Source: an uncultured Azospirillum sp. (lineage in GTDB: Bacteria > Pseudomonadota > Alphaproteobacteria > RF32 > CAG-239). From it: a DNA stretch of 56,644 nucleotides. The DNA is taken from the NCBI GenBank assembly GCA_900538765.1, contig UQAB01000011.1, positions 1 through 56,644 on the forward strand. The letters are read 5' to 3'. Under the pieces are notes generated by a model. It did not search any database and was not told the DNA's origin. It saw nothing but the letters and a program-made list of their open reading frames with translations. Below, piece by piece: positions 8,915 to 17,310 of the stretch (its first letter is position 1; the number at the start of each line of letters is the position of its first letter). A program made the position numbers and the translations under genes.

Positions 8915-10207
8915 ATGGGCGGATTGTTGCAAAATATCAAATTGCCCGGAGAAAATATTCCCTGGCTGGAAAGTCTGCGGGAAAAAGGGCGTGAAGCCTT
9001 TGCCGCGCAAGGGCTGCCGACAGCCAAAACCGAGGCATGGAAATATACCCGCCCGCGGGATTTGCAGGTTGATGATTTTGTTATGGAAACGGAAGAACCG
9101 GAAGAAGAACACAAAACTTGCGGCTGCGGAGGTGAATGTTGTTGCCATAAGGCTGATGAACCTGCGGCGCTGCCTTTTGCCGGTTATGAAATACATTTTG
9201 AAAATGGTCAGTTACAGCACGGACATTTGCAACTGCCGCGCGGCGTCACGGCAATGCCGTTAATGGACGCGGTTTTGTATGATGAGGAAATTAAAAATTA
9301 TCTCGGAAAATCCGTTGACATTGAACATTACCCGTTTGCAGCGTTAAATACGGCCTATCTGGCCGAGGGGCTGTTTATCCGTGTGTCCAAAGACGTGGCG
9401 TTGGAACAGCCGCTGGTTATTTTCAACCATACGCATTCCTGCCATGACAATCTCTTTTATAATGTCAGAAACATTATTGTTCTGGAAAACGGCGCCTCTG
9501 CCGAAATGGTTGAATTCTATGATTATTCCGGAGCCGAGAAGTCCCGCTATTTTGCCAATGTCGTTAATGAAATTTATCTGGGGCGCAATGCTTCCTTGCG
9601 GCATTATAAATTTCAAAATGAGGCTTTTAAGGCAGTTCATGTTTCTCTGTCGCAGGTCAAAGTAAAAAGCGGCGGAACATATGATTCTTTTTGCCTGCAA
9701 CGGGGAGCCAATCTGGCCCGGAACGAAACCAAAGTCCTACTGACAGAGGAAAATGCCCGGGCGGATGTTAATGCCGCTTATATCATGCATGGCTGGGCAA
9801 CCTTGGATACAACGACGGATATTGAACATCTTTCGCCGGATACTTGTTCCGACCAGTTGGTTAAAGGAATTGTCGGCGGAGATGCCAAAGGCGTTTTTCA
9901 GGGCAAAATCCATATTGCGCCAGACGCAGTCAGAACGGAAGGGCATCAGTTGCATAAAGCTCTGTTGTTAACAGATACGGCAGAAATTGACTGCAAACCG
10001 GAACTTGAAATTTTTGCCGATGATGTTAAATGCTCTCATGGCGCGGCCAGCGGCGAACTGGATGAAGAGCAGCTGTTTTATATGCGTTCCCGCGGCATCG
10101 GCGAGGATGAAGCCAGGCAGATTTTAATTGACGCTTATCTTGAAGATGTTTTTGCCCGCATTAAAAATGAAGAAATCCGGAATTGGTTTTCTTCTCTTTC
10201 AAGGTAA
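8915..10207 (+). CDS. sufD: Fe-S cluster assembly protein SufD with Cys-rich insertion
   Basis: SufD is the SufB paralogue that completes the SufBC2D complex and helps iron entry. The 430-residue product has the N-terminal AWKYT motif and the C-terminal SHGAASGELDEEQLFYMRSRGI block. At residues 69-78 it carries CGCGGECCCH, five cysteines and one histidine in ten residues, between acidic stretches. Some SufD proteins have a histidine-rich stretch in this area, so a metal-binding loop is plausible but unproven. The start codon directly follows the sufC stop. Confidence 0.95.
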   Translation: MGGLLQNIKLPGENIPWLESLREKGREAFAAQGLPTAKTEAWKYTRPRDLQVDDFVMETEEPEEEHKTCGCGGECCCHKADEPAALPFAGYEIHFENGQLQHGHLQLPRGVTAMPLMDAVLYDEEIKNYLGKSVDIEHYPFAALNTAYLAEGLFIRVSKDVALEQPLVIFNHTHSCHDNLFYNVRNIIVLENGASAEMVEFYDYSGAEKSRYFANVVNEIYLGRNASLRHYKFQNEAFKAVHVSLSQVKVKSGGTYDSFCLQRGANLARNETKVLLTEENARADVNAAYIMHGWATLDTTTDIEHLSPDTCSDQLVKGIVGGDAKGVFQGKIHIAPDAVRTEGHQLHKALLLTDTAEIDCKPELEIFADDVKCSHGAASGELDEEQLFYMRSRGIGEDEARQILIDAYLEDVFARIKNEEIRNWFSSLSR

Positions 10208-10218
10208 AGGATATAAAA

Positions 10219-11433
10219 ATGTATGATGTTGAAGAAATAAGAAAAGATTTTCCGATACTGTCCCGTAGCATAGAAGGAAAGCGCAACACATTTCTGGATA
10301 CGGCCGCGTCGGCGCAAAAACCGCGGTGTGTTGTCGACCGAATGGTAACGGCGCTGACGGAACAATATGCCAATGTTCACCGCGGTTCTTATTATCTCTC
10401 CGAACATCTGACTTTTGCCTATGAGCAGGCGCGCAAAACCGTACAGCGTTTTATCAACGCGGCATCGGCCGATGAAATCGTTTTTACGCGTAATGCAACG
10501 GAATCGATAAATCTGGTTGCTTCAACCTGGGGGCGGAAAAATCTCAAACCGGGAGATGAAGTCCTTATTTCGGAAGCGGAGCATCACGCTAATCTGGTAA
10601 CCTGGCAGGTTCTTCGCGATGAATTGGGCTTTACTTTAAAAATATTCAAAATTGCGAATGACGGCAGCTTTGTCTGGAATGAATTTTGGGGACAGTTGAA
10701 TAAGAGAACCAAACTTGTTGCCGTAACGGCAATGTCAAATGTTCTGGGAACTGTCTTCCCGATAAAAAAAATGGCGGAGGCGGCTCATAAATATAATGCC
10801 TTGATTTTGGTAGATGCTTGTCAGTTTGCCGTGCATGGCAATATTGACGTGCAGGATACGGACTGTGACTTTCTGGCCTTTTCCGGGCATAAAACCTATG
10901 GGCCGACAGGAATAGGCGTCTTGTATGGCAAATATAAGCTTCTGGAAGAAATGCCGCCTTATCAGCTGGGCGGAGAAATGGTTGATACCGTCACCTATGA
11001 AAAAACAACCTTTGATGTTCCGCCGGCACGTTTTGAAGCCGGAACCCCCGCTTTTGTTGAAGCGATAGGGCTGGGAACGGCACTGGAATATATGATGACC
11101 CTCGGGCAGAAAAATATTATTGAACATGAACGCCGTCTGACGGCTTATGCAACGGAAGCGTTGCAAAATGTAAAGGGGCTGACGTTAGTCGGAACAGCTG
11201 CCGACAAAGGCGGGGTTTTTTCTTTTGTTGTCGAGGGAATGCACCCGCAGGATATGGCTTTTATCTTAAGCAAGGAAGGCGTTGCCGTCAGAACGGGACA
11301 TCATTGCGCGGAACCGCTGGTACGCCGGATGGGATATGAAAGCGTTGCCCGGGCCAGTTTGGGATTGTATAGCAATGAAGAAGACATAGATATGCTGGTT
11401 GCCGCAATCAATAAAGCTAAAACTTTTTTCTGA
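10219..11433 (+). CDS. sufS: Cysteine desulfurase SufS
   Basis: This PLP enzyme removes sulfur from L-cysteine and passes it as persulfide to SufE and then SufBCD. The 404-residue product has the PLP lysine in FSGHKTYGPTG (about Lys225) and the catalytic cysteine in RTGHHCAEP (about Cys363), as in class II desulfurases. Start 10219 is used because AAAGG precedes it; the open frame extends upstream into sufD. It is the last gene of the suf operon. No sufA or iscR/sufR regulator is present beside it; sufE and sufT are in the divergent gene run near 15.5-17.3 kb. Confidence 0.97.
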   Translation: MYDVEEIRKDFPILSRSIEGKRNTFLDTAASAQKPRCVVDRMVTALTEQYANVHRGSYYLSEHLTFAYEQARKTVQRFINAASADEIVFTRNATESINLVASTWGRKNLKPGDEVLISEAEHHANLVTWQVLRDELGFTLKIFKIANDGSFVWNEFWGQLNKRTKLVAVTAMSNVLGTVFPIKKMAEAAHKYNALILVDACQFAVHGNIDVQDTDCDFLAFSGHKTYGPTGIGVLYGKYKLLEEMPPYQLGGEMVDTVTYEKTTFDVPPARFEAGTPAFVEAIGLGTALEYMMTLGQKNIIEHERRLTAYATEALQNVKGLTLVGTAADKGGVFSFVVEGMHPQDMAFILSKEGVAVRTGHHCAEPLVRRMGYESVARASLGLYSNEEDIDMLVAAINKAKTFF

Positions 11434-11472
11434 GATTATTCCGAAAATAACTTATTGTAATTTTCCTTGAAA

Positions 11473-11623
11473 CCTCCGGGACAAAATCCTCGGAGGAAAA
11501 GTTTCCTCATAAAAAACTTGCCAACAATTTCCCCTTATGCTACCCTTTACTTTAAGCGGCAGAGTTTGCCGCCGAGGGCGTAGTAACCCTTTTGTATCTT
11601 AGTCGTCAAGCATAATTGCGACT
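11473..11623 (+). promoter_or_regulatory. Hairpin-rich region upstream of leader copy 2
   Basis: The 358-bp gap between sufS and the second cysteine-rich gene begins with hairpins: CCTCCG 11473-11478 with CGGAGG 11491-11496 (possible sufS terminator, weak T-run), a competing GAGGAAA/TTTCCTC repeat just after it, GCGGCA 11556-11561 with TGCCGC 11567-11572, and AGTCG 11601-11605 with CGACT 11619-11623. TTGCGA about 18 nt before TGATAT near 11641 may be a promoter for the leader, at low confidence. Confidence 0.35.
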
Positions 11624-11659
11624 TTAAATAAGGATATGCTGATATCTGTCTGTGTGCTA

Positions 11660-11766
11660 GGGACGGATGTCGGCGTTATAAGGCTTTGCACGAAAGCGCT
11701 GAGCCGTTTTAAGATACTACGGTTACTAACATCCGCCCGTCTTCTTTATGAAGCGGGTTTTGTTTT
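11660..11766 (+). promoter_or_regulatory. Structured leader RNA with terminal terminator, copy 2
   Basis: This is the second copy of the leader at 31-137, with homology running from 11634 to 11775. P1 pairs 11664-11670 with 11729-11735; P2 starts with CGGC 11671-11674, where an A to G change keeps pairing as G-U. The P3 loop and the terminator loop differ from copy 1 but the stems are intact. The terminator (11736-11766) ends 25 nt before the start codon. Loop-only variation suggests selection on RNA structure, though a recent duplication is an alternative. Confidence 0.6.
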
Positions 11767-11791
11767 AACTTAAAGCAAGGGTGTTTTTAAC

Positions 11792-12625
11792 ATGAATATT
11801 AATTTTAAATTTTTACTTTGCGGAGCGGCTGTTTGTTTCGTTCCACAAGTTGCTATTGCGCAATGTGCGGTTACCGACTGTCTGCAGCTGGGTTATACCT
11901 CTCTCCAGAAATGTGATAACGGCTTAAAATGTCCGTTTGGCGAATATTGGGCTTGTCCAAAGACAGAAGAAAAAGCGGTTCTCGGTGAATGCACCGGCTA
12001 TGCCAAAAACTGCAAAATCGCCGATATTCTTAACAGCGACGGGACTTGCACAACGGATAAAGTCAGCGGCAAAACACCGCTTGGTGTTGTCATTGCGATT
12101 AAGGATGGTTGTGGCTGGGCAATGACAACCAAACCGATACTAGAAGCAGTCCATTGGACAACGGATTGGAACGAAAACAAGACAGGGCTTCCCATCTATT
12201 CAACTATTCAAGCTGCGCTTCAAGATTTTGACGCCCGCGGCAACATGACCAAGATTGAACAGGTTGCTGATAATATCACTGACTATATTCCAGCCAATGC
12301 TGCATTAACTTATGCACCAAGTGCCGCCCCAACAACAAAAGGTTTATGGATGCTTCCGACTGCAGGTATGTTAAACAGCCTGTATAAGAATAGAGGTATA
12401 ATTAACGCAACCATCTCCAAACTTGGCGAAACGCCAATATCAACCGATGTACATAATCATGACCACATTTGGTCATCATCTGCAACTAACTATTGCCTGG
12501 CATGGCTCTCTTGTTGGGGGAATATGCCTCAATATAGTAAAGAGACTGGTATTACCTACAGTGTAGAGGCCGGAGGATATTGTAGCCAGGATGGAGGCGT
12601 CGTCCATCCCGTAATTGAATTTTAA
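11792..12625 (+). CDS. Secreted cysteine-rich protein with DUF1566-like C-terminus
   Basis: This 277-residue paralogue of the protein at 163-1110 has the same signal peptide start (MNINFKFLL). Its N-terminal module reads QC.VTDC..LGYTS...KC....KCPFGEYWACP. A C-terminal domain follows with KTPLGVVIAIKDG, a LWMLPTAGMLNSLY block, a HIWSSSATNY block and the end HPVIEF. The LPTAG, WSSS and PVIEF blocks resemble DUF1566-type lectin-like domains. It is expected to be exported; the binding partner is unknown. Leader, coding start and terminator are all shared with the first copy, so the whole transcription unit was duplicated. Confidence 0.8.
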   Translation: MNINFKFLLCGAAVCFVPQVAIAQCAVTDCLQLGYTSLQKCDNGLKCPFGEYWACPKTEEKAVLGECTGYAKNCKIADILNSDGTCTTDKVSGKTPLGVVIAIKDGCGWAMTTKPILEAVHWTTDWNENKTGLPIYSTIQAALQDFDARGNMTKIEQVADNITDYIPANAALTYAPSAAPTTKGLWMLPTAGMLNSLYKNRGIINATISKLGETPISTDVHNHDHIWSSSATNYCLAWLSCWGNMPQYSKETGITYSVEAGGYCSQDGGVVHPVIEF

Positions 12626-12634
12626 TCTCATTGC

Positions 12635-12665
12635 AAAAAAGGAACTGGTTTTTCAGTTCCTTTTC
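12635..12665. terminator. Bidirectional intrinsic terminator
   Basis: GGAACTG and CAGTTCC pair around a GTTTTT loop, flanked by an A-run and a T-run. It matches the terminator after the first paralogue and lies between this gene and the opposing comF. Confidence 0.85.
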
Positions 12666-12713
12666 TGGTTATTCTTTTGCTTAAAATTTTCAGAAGTGCA
12701 GGGAAATTTAATT

Positions 12714-13442
12714 TTAAATTTTGCAGGTTCTGGCAACAGTCAGGGTATCAACAGATTTAGCGCCGGCTTTTTTTAGAGCGGCCGCACATTCTTTCAAGGT
12801 TGACCCCGTCGTCATAACATCATCAATGAGTAAAATCCGTTTTCCCTTAATTTGTTCGGGATATTTTATGCTAAAAGCGTCTTTAACATTTTTATGTCTG
12901 GCTTTGCCACTGAAACCGACCTGTGGTTTGGTATGTCGGTGGCGGACAAGTGCCGTAAAATTAACGTCGATGCCGGTAAGTTTTGAAAGTTCCCGTGCTA
13001 AAAGAGCCGATTGATTGTAATGCCTCTTCAACAAGCGCATATAATGAAGTGGTGTCGGAATAATCATATCAACCCCGGCTTCAAAAATATCCCGTCCGCC
13101 CAGTTTCATCCACTTGGCCAATAACGGGGCGTTGTCTGTTTTATCTAAAAATTTCAGGCCGAGCAGGAGATTTTTGGAAGCATCGTCATAACGTACGGCC
13201 GCGCGGCTTAAGCGAATGGGAGAGCGCTTGTTTTTTGCGCAGACACCGCACAACAGTTTCTTGGTTCCGAAGTTGCTTTCGGCAAAAGGCAAGCCGCATT
13301 TGCTGCAATAAGGTTCCGAGATGAAGTTAATCTCTTTGAAGCAGTCTTCGCAAAGGCTGTTGTCATCGCCGATAACCTTGCCGCACTTTTTGCATCGCGG
13401 CGGCAGAAGTAAATCAAGTATTTTTTTCAGAATATCATTCAT
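12714..13442 (-). CDS. comF: ComF family phosphoribosyltransferase-like protein
   Basis: ComF proteins are linked to DNA uptake and recombination. They carry an N-terminal zinc-ribbon and a C-terminal type I phosphoribosyltransferase domain. The 242-residue product has CKKCGK and CEDC, then CSKCGLPF and CGVC cysteine pairs, and the PRPP-like loop ILLIDDVMTTGSTLKECA. Start 13442 (MNDILKKILDLLLPPRCKKC) is typical of the family and overlaps the preceding gene by 8 nt; an ATG at 13472 is possible. It is the last gene of the murA-containing run. Confidence 0.9.
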   Translation of the reverse strand: MNDILKKILDLLLPPRCKKCGKVIGDDNSLCEDCFKEINFISEPYCSKCGLPFAESNFGTKKLLCGVCAKNKRSPIRLSRAAVRYDDASKNLLLGLKFLDKTDNAPLLAKWMKLGGRDIFEAGVDMIIPTPLHYMRLLKRHYNQSALLARELSKLTGIDVNFTALVRHRHTKPQVGFSGKARHKNVKDAFSIKYPEQIKGKRILLIDDVMTTGSTLKECAAALKKAGAKSVDTLTVARTCKI

Positions 13443-14316
13443 TTGAGCCGAAAATCTTAAGCAGCTCTTCATGAATGCGGTTTATTTCATCAACAACAAT
13501 CATGCCGGACTGTCGCATAACTTCTTTTTTGTCTTCGGCCGTGACTTTTCCCTGAGCGATAATATCCCCGGCATAGCCCATTTTGTGCCCGAAAGGCACG
13601 GCATTGCCGGCAACAAAGCTGATGACGGGTTTCCTGTGCCGCAGGCTTTCATAGTATTTAGCGCCGAGTTCTTCAAATGCGCCGCCCAGCTGTCCGATTA
13701 GAATGACGGCATCTGTTTCATCATCATCCATAAACAGCTTAAGCGTTTCAACAAAATCAATGCCGATAACCATGTCATCGCCCAAACCGATGACCGTCGA
13801 TTGCCCGAGTTCGGCGCGGTTAGTTTCCAAAACCGCCTCATATGTTAGAGTTGAAGAACGGGAAACAATGCCTATTTTGCCTTTTTTCAGAATGTTTTCC
13901 GGAAAGATTCCCAGACGCGCCTCTCCGGGGGTAATAATGCCCGGCGTATTCGGTCCGATAAATTTTGTCTGTGATGATTTCAAAATATTTTTAATTTCCA
14001 TCATATCTTTAATCGGTACGCCGTCGGCAATACACACAACCAGCTCAAGTCCGGCGTCTGCCGCTTCTTTCAAAGCGCTTTTGACCGCCTTGGCCGGAAC
14101 AAACATAACCGAAGCGTTGGCCTGCGTTTCTTTAACAGCTTCTTTAACCGTATTAAAAACCGGAACATCCATATAGGTAATGCCGCCTTTGCCGGGAGTA
14201 ACGCCGCCGACCACATTTGTTCCGGAATCAACAGACCTGCGGATGTGAAAGGAGGCTTGAGTTCCGGTAATTCCCTGGACCAGTACGCGGGTGTCTTTAT
14301 TAACCAGAATAGACAT
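13435..14316 (-). CDS. sucD: Succinyl-CoA-ligase alpha-like subunit lacking the phospho-histidine
   Basis: The 293-residue protein has the fold and landmarks of SucD: GVTPGKGG, a GPNTPGIITPGEARLG block (GPNCPG in most) and STLTYEAV. The catalytic positions are changed. The phospho-accepting histidine of RMGHAG is replaced by tyrosine (KMGYAG, Tyr248), the supporting glutamate of GEIGG is glutamine (GQLGG, Gln209), and the phosphate loop GGDP.GT.F reads GDDMVIGIDF. Canonical phosphoryl transfer is therefore unlikely. It directly follows the beta-like gene (TAA then ATG). It may be a modified acyl-CoA ligase or a non-catalytic complex; a normal TCA pair may exist elsewhere. Confidence 0.8.
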   Translation of the reverse strand: MSILVNKDTRVLVQGITGTQASFHIRRSVDSGTNVVGGVTPGKGGITYMDVPVFNTVKEAVKETQANASVMFVPAKAVKSALKEAADAGLELVVCIADGVPIKDMMEIKNILKSSQTKFIGPNTPGIITPGEARLGIFPENILKKGKIGIVSRSSTLTYEAVLETNRAELGQSTVIGLGDDMVIGIDFVETLKLFMDDDETDAVILIGQLGGAFEELGAKYYESLRHRKPVISFVAGNAVPFGHKMGYAGDIIAQGKVTAEDKKEVMRQSGMIVVDEINRIHEELLKIFGSNE

Positions 14317-15522
14317 TTAGTCACACTCCTTTACGGCCGTAATCAGTTTGTCAACGGAATCTTCCATGTCATGGGCAATAATAACCGGAAGTTTTGAATT
14401 TCGTAAAATTTCATAGGCTTCTTCTTTATTTGTTCCTTCAAAACGAACCACTAACGGGACATTCAGGCCAACCTCGGAGGCGGCGGCAACAATTCCTTCC
14501 GCCAGCAAATTGCATCGTAAAAAACCGCCCAGAATATTAATCAATATGCCTTCAACCTTAGGGTTGGTCATAATGATTTTAATGCCGGCGGCGATTTTGT
14601 CTTTATCGACACCGCCTTTAACATTCAGAAAACAGGCAGTATCCATGCCGCTTTCCCGGATAAGGTCCATTGCCGCCAGAGCAATGCCGTCACCGTTGAC
14701 AATACAGCCAATGCTTCCGTCTTCAAAGTCACTGTATTTGAAACCGTATTTGGCAGCTTTGATTTCTCGTTCTTCCGATTCGGATTCATCCTGCAAAATT
14801 GCAATGTTAGGATGTCTGAATAAAGCGTTGTCGTCAAAAGACATCTTTGCGTCAAGAGCAATAATACGCCCGCGTCGGGTAACCCCGGCCGGATTTATTT
14901 CAATCATGGTGGCGTCATTGTCAACAAAAGCACTGTGCATGCCGTCAATCAGGTTTTTAAGATATTTAAAGCTTCTTTCCGGCAAATCCAGATAGCGCCT
15001 GACCTCTTCAATTTGCGTTTTTCTGGCGCCTTTTTCCAAATCAAGTTTAAGCTTCAAAATTTTAGCGGGATTCTCAATGGCAACAGTCATAATGTCCTGC
15101 TCGCCCAATTCGCAGATGAGAAGCGTCAAAGACGGCGAAACTCGGTCAATAACCAAACCGGCATAAAATTTTTTCTTAACTTTGGTAAAGACTTCAACAT
15201 AAATGCGTCCGACCGTTTTTCCCTTTGGACCGGTCTGAATGGTCTTCAATGTAGAACCGAGCATTTGCTCCGCCTCTTTAAGAATTTCCCTTCGGCGTTT
15301 AACCAGACGGATACCACCGCCTTTTCCCGCCGTTTCTTCCATAAAATATCCTTTCTCTCGGGCGCCGGACTGAATCTGCGCTTTGAGCATCCACGGCCCG
15401 CGCATGGAAACGTGAACCGCGGCGTTTTTGGCTTCATTTGGAGTATAGGCAATCTTTCCGCGCGGGACAAAAACGCCATAGCGGCTTAAAATTTTCTTTG
15501 CCTGATACTCGTGGATATTCAT
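14317..15522 (-). CDS. sucC: Succinyl-CoA-ligase beta-like subunit, altered nucleotide loop
   Basis: The 401-residue ATP-grasp protein aligns over its length with SucC: start MNIHEYQAKKIL, block MIEINPAGVTRRGRIIALDAK cut down from the usual EINPL, and LVNIFGG-like LINILGGFLRCNLLAEGI. The phosphate-binding HAGGRGKG reads QSGAREKG (residues 51-58) and the DVGGGA loop reads NVKGGV (300-305), so both glycine-rich loops are altered. It overlaps the sufE stop by 4 nt and is followed immediately by the alpha-like gene. Together they form a divergent pair; the substrate is unknown. Confidence 0.8.
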   Translation of the reverse strand: MNIHEYQAKKILSRYGVFVPRGKIAYTPNEAKNAAVHVSMRGPWMLKAQIQSGAREKGYFMEETAGKGGGIRLVKRRREILKEAEQMLGSTLKTIQTGPKGKTVGRIYVEVFTKVKKKFYAGLVIDRVSPSLTLLICELGEQDIMTVAIENPAKILKLKLDLEKGARKTQIEEVRRYLDLPERSFKYLKNLIDGMHSAFVDNDATMIEINPAGVTRRGRIIALDAKMSFDDNALFRHPNIAILQDESESEEREIKAAKYGFKYSDFEDGSIGCIVNGDGIALAAMDLIRESGMDTACFLNVKGGVDKDKIAAGIKIIMTNPKVEGILINILGGFLRCNLLAEGIVAAASEVGLNVPLVVRFEGTNKEEAYEILRNSKLPVIIAHDMEDSVDKLITAVKECD

Positions 15523-15938
15523 GCCTTAACCAGCTCCTCCGCATAAAATCTGATTTTATCGACCATGGAAACCAGACCGTTCCGGCGGTTGGGACTTAAA
15601 TGTTCCCGCAAGCCGATTTTATCAAAGATTTTATCAACGTTAATCTCTAAAATTTCTGACGATGTTTTTCCCGAAAAAATTGCCAGAACAATGGCGATAA
15701 TTCCTTTAACGATAATAGCATCACTGTCACCATGAAAGAAAAGAAGCTTTTCCTCTCCGGCTTCTTTTACCTGAGGAACCAACCAGACCTGGGACTGGCA
15801 GCCTTTGACTTTCCACTCTGGCGTATGAAATTCTTCCGACAGGGGAGGGAGCTTTTCGCCAAGCTCAATAATATAACGATATCTGTCTTCCCAGTCATCC
15901 AAAAGTTCAAAATTTTCTTCTAATTCTTCGACGGTCAT
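15519..15938 (-). CDS. sufE: Sulfur acceptor protein SufE
   Basis: SufE takes persulfide sulfur from SufS and delivers it to SufBCD. The 139-residue product starts MTVEELEENFELLDDWEDRY, as alphaproteobacterial SufE does, and has the acceptor cysteine in VKGCQSQVW (Cys47). Start 15938 has GGAG about 10 nt upstream; a TTG start at 15977 that overlaps the preceding gene is less likely. It works with the sufBCDS products encoded divergently about 4 kb away. Confidence 0.95.
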   Translation of the reverse strand: MTVEELEENFELLDDWEDRYRYIIELGEKLPPLSEEFHTPEWKVKGCQSQVWLVPQVKEAGEEKLLFFHGDSDAIIVKGIIAIVLAIFSGKTSSEILEINVDKIFDKIGLREHLSPNRRNGLVSMVDKIRFYAEELVKA

Positions 15939-15973
15939 TTTAAGGCTTTCTCCAAACTTCTCCGCAGTATATC

Positions 15974-16849
15974 TCAAAAATGGTGCTTGTCAATTTTCTT
16001 GCATATTCGAAATTTCTGAGCTTCGTCGGTCAGACGCTGATAGAGATTCCTTGACAGCCTTTCTCCTTGAATGGCCATTCGCTCGGGATGCCACTGTACG
16101 CCCAACGCATAACCGGCATAATCAATGTATTCAATAGCTTCTATAATTCCATCGCTTGCCCGCGCCGAAATTTTAATTTTATCTTCGGGAACCGAAGCGA
16201 CGGCCTCCCCGTGCGCAGAGTTAACGGTTGCTTTTTCCGTGCCGCAGATATGAAACAGAAGGCTCCCGGGAGCAATGGCAATATCATGCGCATATTCATT
16301 GGCGTCAATTCCTCTGTGCTTGAGAGGGGTATAACCAAAATCTTCGGCAATATTCATCAGTTTGGCACCCTTAACCCCGGCCATCATCTGCATACCGCCG
16401 CAAACGCCGAATAAGGGCATTTTCTGCGCAATGGCATAATTGATTGCAGTCAGATATGCGCGGGAACGCGGCGGCAATTCGCCGGTCGATTCTTTTTGGG
16501 GGGTAACATACCAGGCGTCAGGGGAGGGAAAACAGCCGCCGATTAGAAGAATGCCGTCAACTTCTTTTACCTGTTCTTCAACTTGGGCATAAGTAATAAA
16601 CTTAATATTGGCACCGGTGTTTAAAACGGCTTTGACATAAGGTTCGTCAATGGAATAAAACGCGCCCTCCAATGCCAGAATGATGCCAATTAAGGGAGCA
16701 TCCTCGGCGGATTTATATTCATTTGGGGAAAGAAGTATTTCTGCCCGTTCGGCTAAAGCGTCTATTTCGGCAGCGCTGATCTTATTGACAATATAAGTCA
16801 CACAGCTGCTGTGTGAAAATTTCTTTTTTTCCAGAAAAAACTCCGGCAT
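15974..16849 (-). CDS. Class I glutamine amidotransferase / peptidase C26 family
   Basis: The 291-residue protein has the catalytic cysteine in PLFGVCGGMQMMAG and the His-Glu part in GVQWHPERM, as in PuuD-like gamma-glutamyl hydrolases. It probably hydrolyses a gamma-glutamyl bond or glutamine; the exact substrate is not readable. It lies between sufT and sufE on the minus strand and its stop precedes the sufE start by about 35 nt. An AAGGA lies about 10 nt before its ATG. Confidence 0.85.
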   Translation of the reverse strand: MPEFFLEKKKFSHSSCVTYIVNKISAAEIDALAERAEILLSPNEYKSAEDAPLIGIILALEGAFYSIDEPYVKAVLNTGANIKFITYAQVEEQVKEVDGILLIGGCFPSPDAWYVTPQKESTGELPPRSRAYLTAINYAIAQKMPLFGVCGGMQMMAGVKGAKLMNIAEDFGYTPLKHRGIDANEYAHDIAIAPGSLLFHICGTEKATVNSAHGEAVASVPEDKIKISARASDGIIEAIEYIDYAGYALGVQWHPERMAIQGERLSRNLYQRLTDEAQKFRICKKIDKHHF

Positions 16850-16870
16850 AACATCTTTTCCTTATCAGTA

Positions 16871-17296
16871 TTATAACATATCCATCATCATACGGACATC
16901 ATCGCTTATCATGTCCAGCGACCAGGCCGGTTCCCAGACGACTTTTACCTCAACCCGGCCTGTTCCTTCAACCATGGCTACGGCGTCGGCAACCTGTTGC
17001 GGAAGAATGCCCGCAACCGGACAGGTCGGCGCAGTTAGCGTCATCTCAATGTAAACATCGCCGTTTTCCCGAAGGTCAATGTTATAAATCAACCCCATGT
17101 CATAAACATTAATCATGATTTCCGGGTCAGAAACAGTTTTAAGAGCCTCAATAATATCTTCTTTGGCAGCTGTTTTTTCTCCGGTCGGTTTTTCTTGCCC
17201 GGCATAGGCAATGTAATCTTTTAAAGATTCCTTGTCCTGTAAGGCCAGAGCTTCTAACAGGGAAGCCTCCGTGCTGTCTATCTCGTTATCCTGCAT
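16871..17296 (-). CDS. sufT: SUF system assembly protein SufT (MIP18/DUF59)
   Basis: The 141-residue product is a MIP18-family protein with a variable N-terminal extension followed by the domain from about residue 46: IIEALKTVSDPEIMINVYDMG, shortened here to the key residues DPE and DMGLIY, then TLTAPTCPVAG with the conserved cysteine and VVWEPAW. Such proteins help mature Fe-S enzymes. It lies 14 nt downstream of murA and upstream of sufE on the same strand, so Fe-S functions are split between two operons here. Confidence 0.9.
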   Translation of the reverse strand: MQDNEIDSTEASLLEALALQDKESLKDYIAYAGQEKPTGEKTAAKEDIIEALKTVSDPEIMINVYDMGLIYNIDLRENGDVYIEMTLTAPTCPVAGILPQQVADAVAMVEGTGRVEVKVVWEPAWSLDMISDDVRMMMDML

Positions 17297-17310
17297 AAAT
17301 TTTTCCTTTT

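Noticed and set aside
163..12625. Diversity-generating retroelement acting on the lectin-like C-termini
   Set aside because: The DUF1566-like tails suggested it, but there is no reverse transcriptase, no template repeat and no adenine-biased variable region in the window.
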